A stretch of DNA of 64,000 bases from Caecitellus pseudoparvulus (lineage: Eukaryota > Bigyra: Bicosoecida): NCBI GenBank assembly GCA_965644315.1, contig CBFFRQ010000068.1:372001-436000 (forward strand), in the 5' to 3' direction. The notes beneath the pieces were generated by a model, which saw nothing but the letters and a program-made list of their open reading frames with translations, was not told the origin of the DNA and did not search any database. Of the stretch, positions 62,972-64,000 are shown one piece after another; positions within the stretch are counted from its first letter, which is position 1; every line of letters starts with the position of its first letter. The translations under genes and the position numbers were made by a program.

Positions 62972-64000
62972 ATGAACCTTCATGCTCTTCTCGTCTCCTT
63001 CCTTGCCGGAATCGCGACAGGTGCGGACGGCGCGCGAGCCGCCTGCACTGTGCATGCGGAAACTGGTTGCTTGCCAGCCCTTCCCTCGCAGGCGTTGGGG
63101 GGCTGTACGTGTTCTTCATTGGCAAGGCCCCGAGTGAGGCACAACTTTCGGTCGTCTTTGCCTTTGCAGCCGGCGTCATGATGTGTGTGTCCGTCTTTGA
63201 CGTCATGGTGCCCCAGTTGACAGACGCTGCCAGCCCAGCCGCTGTGCTCGGCACGCTCTGCAGCTGCTGTGCGGGAGTCGGGCTCGCTCTGCTCGCGGAG
63301 GCATGCTTGCCATCTGATGTTGAGGCGCTGGTTTCTTTCTTCGGCACTGCCCCAGAGCCCCACGCTGACGCCTCAGCTGATTCCCCCGACTTGGAGGGAG
63401 GCAGCCGGCTGCCCACTCCGCTCAGTTCCACCTCCCCCTCCGCGCCTGGGCCTCATCTACGCGCTGCTGCCGGCACAGGGCCCGCGTTCACAGCTCCAGA
63501 TGTGCCCTGCACGCCAGAAACCAAGAGCAAGGCTTCCGCCCACTCCTCCCACTGGCGCCTCGCAGCCATCATGTTCCTCACCCTCACCCTGCACAACCTG
63601 CCGGAAGGTGTGGCCGTGGCCCTGAGCTCCACCCAAGCAGGCGGTGTGGGGGCCTCCCTTGCCATCGCAGTGGCTGTGCACAACATCCCAGAGGGCCTCG
63701 CCATCAGCGTGCCCGTCCTGGCAGCCACTGGCAGTCCCTGGGCCGCCCTGGCCGCTAGCCTGGCCAGCGGCCTCACAGAGCCACTGGGGGCGTTGCTAAC
63801 CCTGTTGGCGCTACCAGGGCAGTCTGAGGCCCCAGTTGAGCCAGCGCAGTCAGCTGACTCCGCGGTGCGGTTCGTGCTCGCAGCTGTGGCTGGCGTCATG
63901 ATGGCCGTGACGTGCACCGAGCTCATCCCTGCTGCCTTGGCGAAGAAAGGGGTGCCCAGGGCGTATGCTGCCGCGGGATTTGTTGCGGGCGCTGTCGTGG
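62972..64000 (+). CDS. ZIP-family metal transporter (3' end outside window)
   Basis: Exon 1 (62972-63020) codes MNLHALLVSFLAGIAT; a 71-nt GTGCGG intron (63021-63091) joins in phase 1 to VGGLYVFFIGKAPSEAQ. Exon 2 is open to the window end. Membrane helices alternate with a Ser/Pro-rich cytosolic loop (about residues 85-170). The two metal-site helices are present: HNLPEGVAVALS and HNIPEGLAISVP, followed by EPLGALLTLLALPG. This is the ZIP metal-binding signature of the ZupT/SLC39A11-like class, which imports divalent metals such as zinc into the cytosol (family knowledge). The last one to three helices lie beyond 64000. The loop lacks the His-rich metal sensor seen in many ZIPs. Confidence 0.93.

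Noticed and set aside
1-64000. Transposons, integrated viral genes or inverted terminal repeats
   Set aside because: I saw no transposase, integrase, reverse transcriptase, capsid or polymerase motifs and no long terminal repeats anywhere in the window.
1-64000. Prokaryotic origin suggested by long uninterrupted frames
   Set aside because: Short GT-AG introns in most genes, Sm and ribosomal protein orthologues, ALG3 and ciliary proteins make the DNA clearly eukaryotic.

Overview
This is eukaryotic nuclear DNA from a very GC-rich, gene-dense, flagellated protist. The evidence is spliced genes with short GT-AG introns (mostly 67-160 nt), a spliceosomal Sm protein, a cytosolic ribosomal protein, an ER dolichol-pathway mannosyltransferase and two proteins of the ciliary central apparatus. 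No plastid gene is visible. From recalled traits only (about 70% GC, tiny introns, Thr/Pro/Ser-stalked surface proteins) a heterotrophic stramenopile such as a bicosoecid (Cafeteria-like) is my best guess, at low confidence.

Layout. 0-14.5 kb: a giant CFAP46-like central-pair protein (+). 14.7-16.2 kb: a coiled-coil protein (-). 16.4-18.0 kb: TRM6, the non-catalytic subunit of tRNA m1A58 methyltransferase (+). 18.4-21.6 kb: an MscS-type mechanosensitive channel (+). 21.7-22.4 kb: a small secreted protein (+), whose 3' end overlaps a convergent JMJD5/KDM8-like hydroxylase (-, 22.4-23.4 kb). 23.6-29.2 kb: a C-type-lectin/multi-TM receptor-like protein (-). 29.7-30.6 kb: SmD3 (+). 30.8-31.4 kb: ribosomal protein S13/uS15 (-). 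31.9-32.5 kb: a small membrane-anchored coiled-coil protein (+). 32.6-34.1 kb: ALG3 (+). 34.2-41.2 kb: a giant CFAP221/PCDP1-like ASH-domain protein (+). 41.4-42.9 kb: a TKL/LISK-like kinase (+). 42.9-45.0 kb: a PLP phospho-lyase of the ETNPPL/PHYKPL type (-). 45.5-46.4 kb: a NAT8-like acetyltransferase (+). 46.5-59.6 kb: a 4,265-residue paralogue of the lectin receptor with about 14 CTLD-like modules (-). 59.9-60.8 kb: an AKAP7-like 2H phosphoesterase (-). 61.0-62.7 kb: an alpha-helical protein of unknown function (-). 63-64 kb: the start of a ZIP metal transporter (+).

Themes. CFAP46 and CFAP221 belong to the same central-pair projection (C1d) and lie about 20 kb apart on the same strand. 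The two lectin receptors share a multi-TM core but carry opposite predicted sugar motifs (QPD versus EPN) next to the same Thr/Pro/Ser stalk. The coding DNA of several unrelated genes is riddled with G-run/C-run near-palindromes and a handful of over-used short words (TGGGCCCA, CGGAACAC, GCTGCGTTG, GCGGAAATT). Reading-frame changes in CFAP46 fall in the G/C-run regions. I rebuilt exon joins by reading-frame continuity and family similarity. The joins in RPS13, SmD3, KDM8, the kinase, the phospho-lyase and the lectin receptor are well supported. CFAP46 needs transcript or raw-read support.
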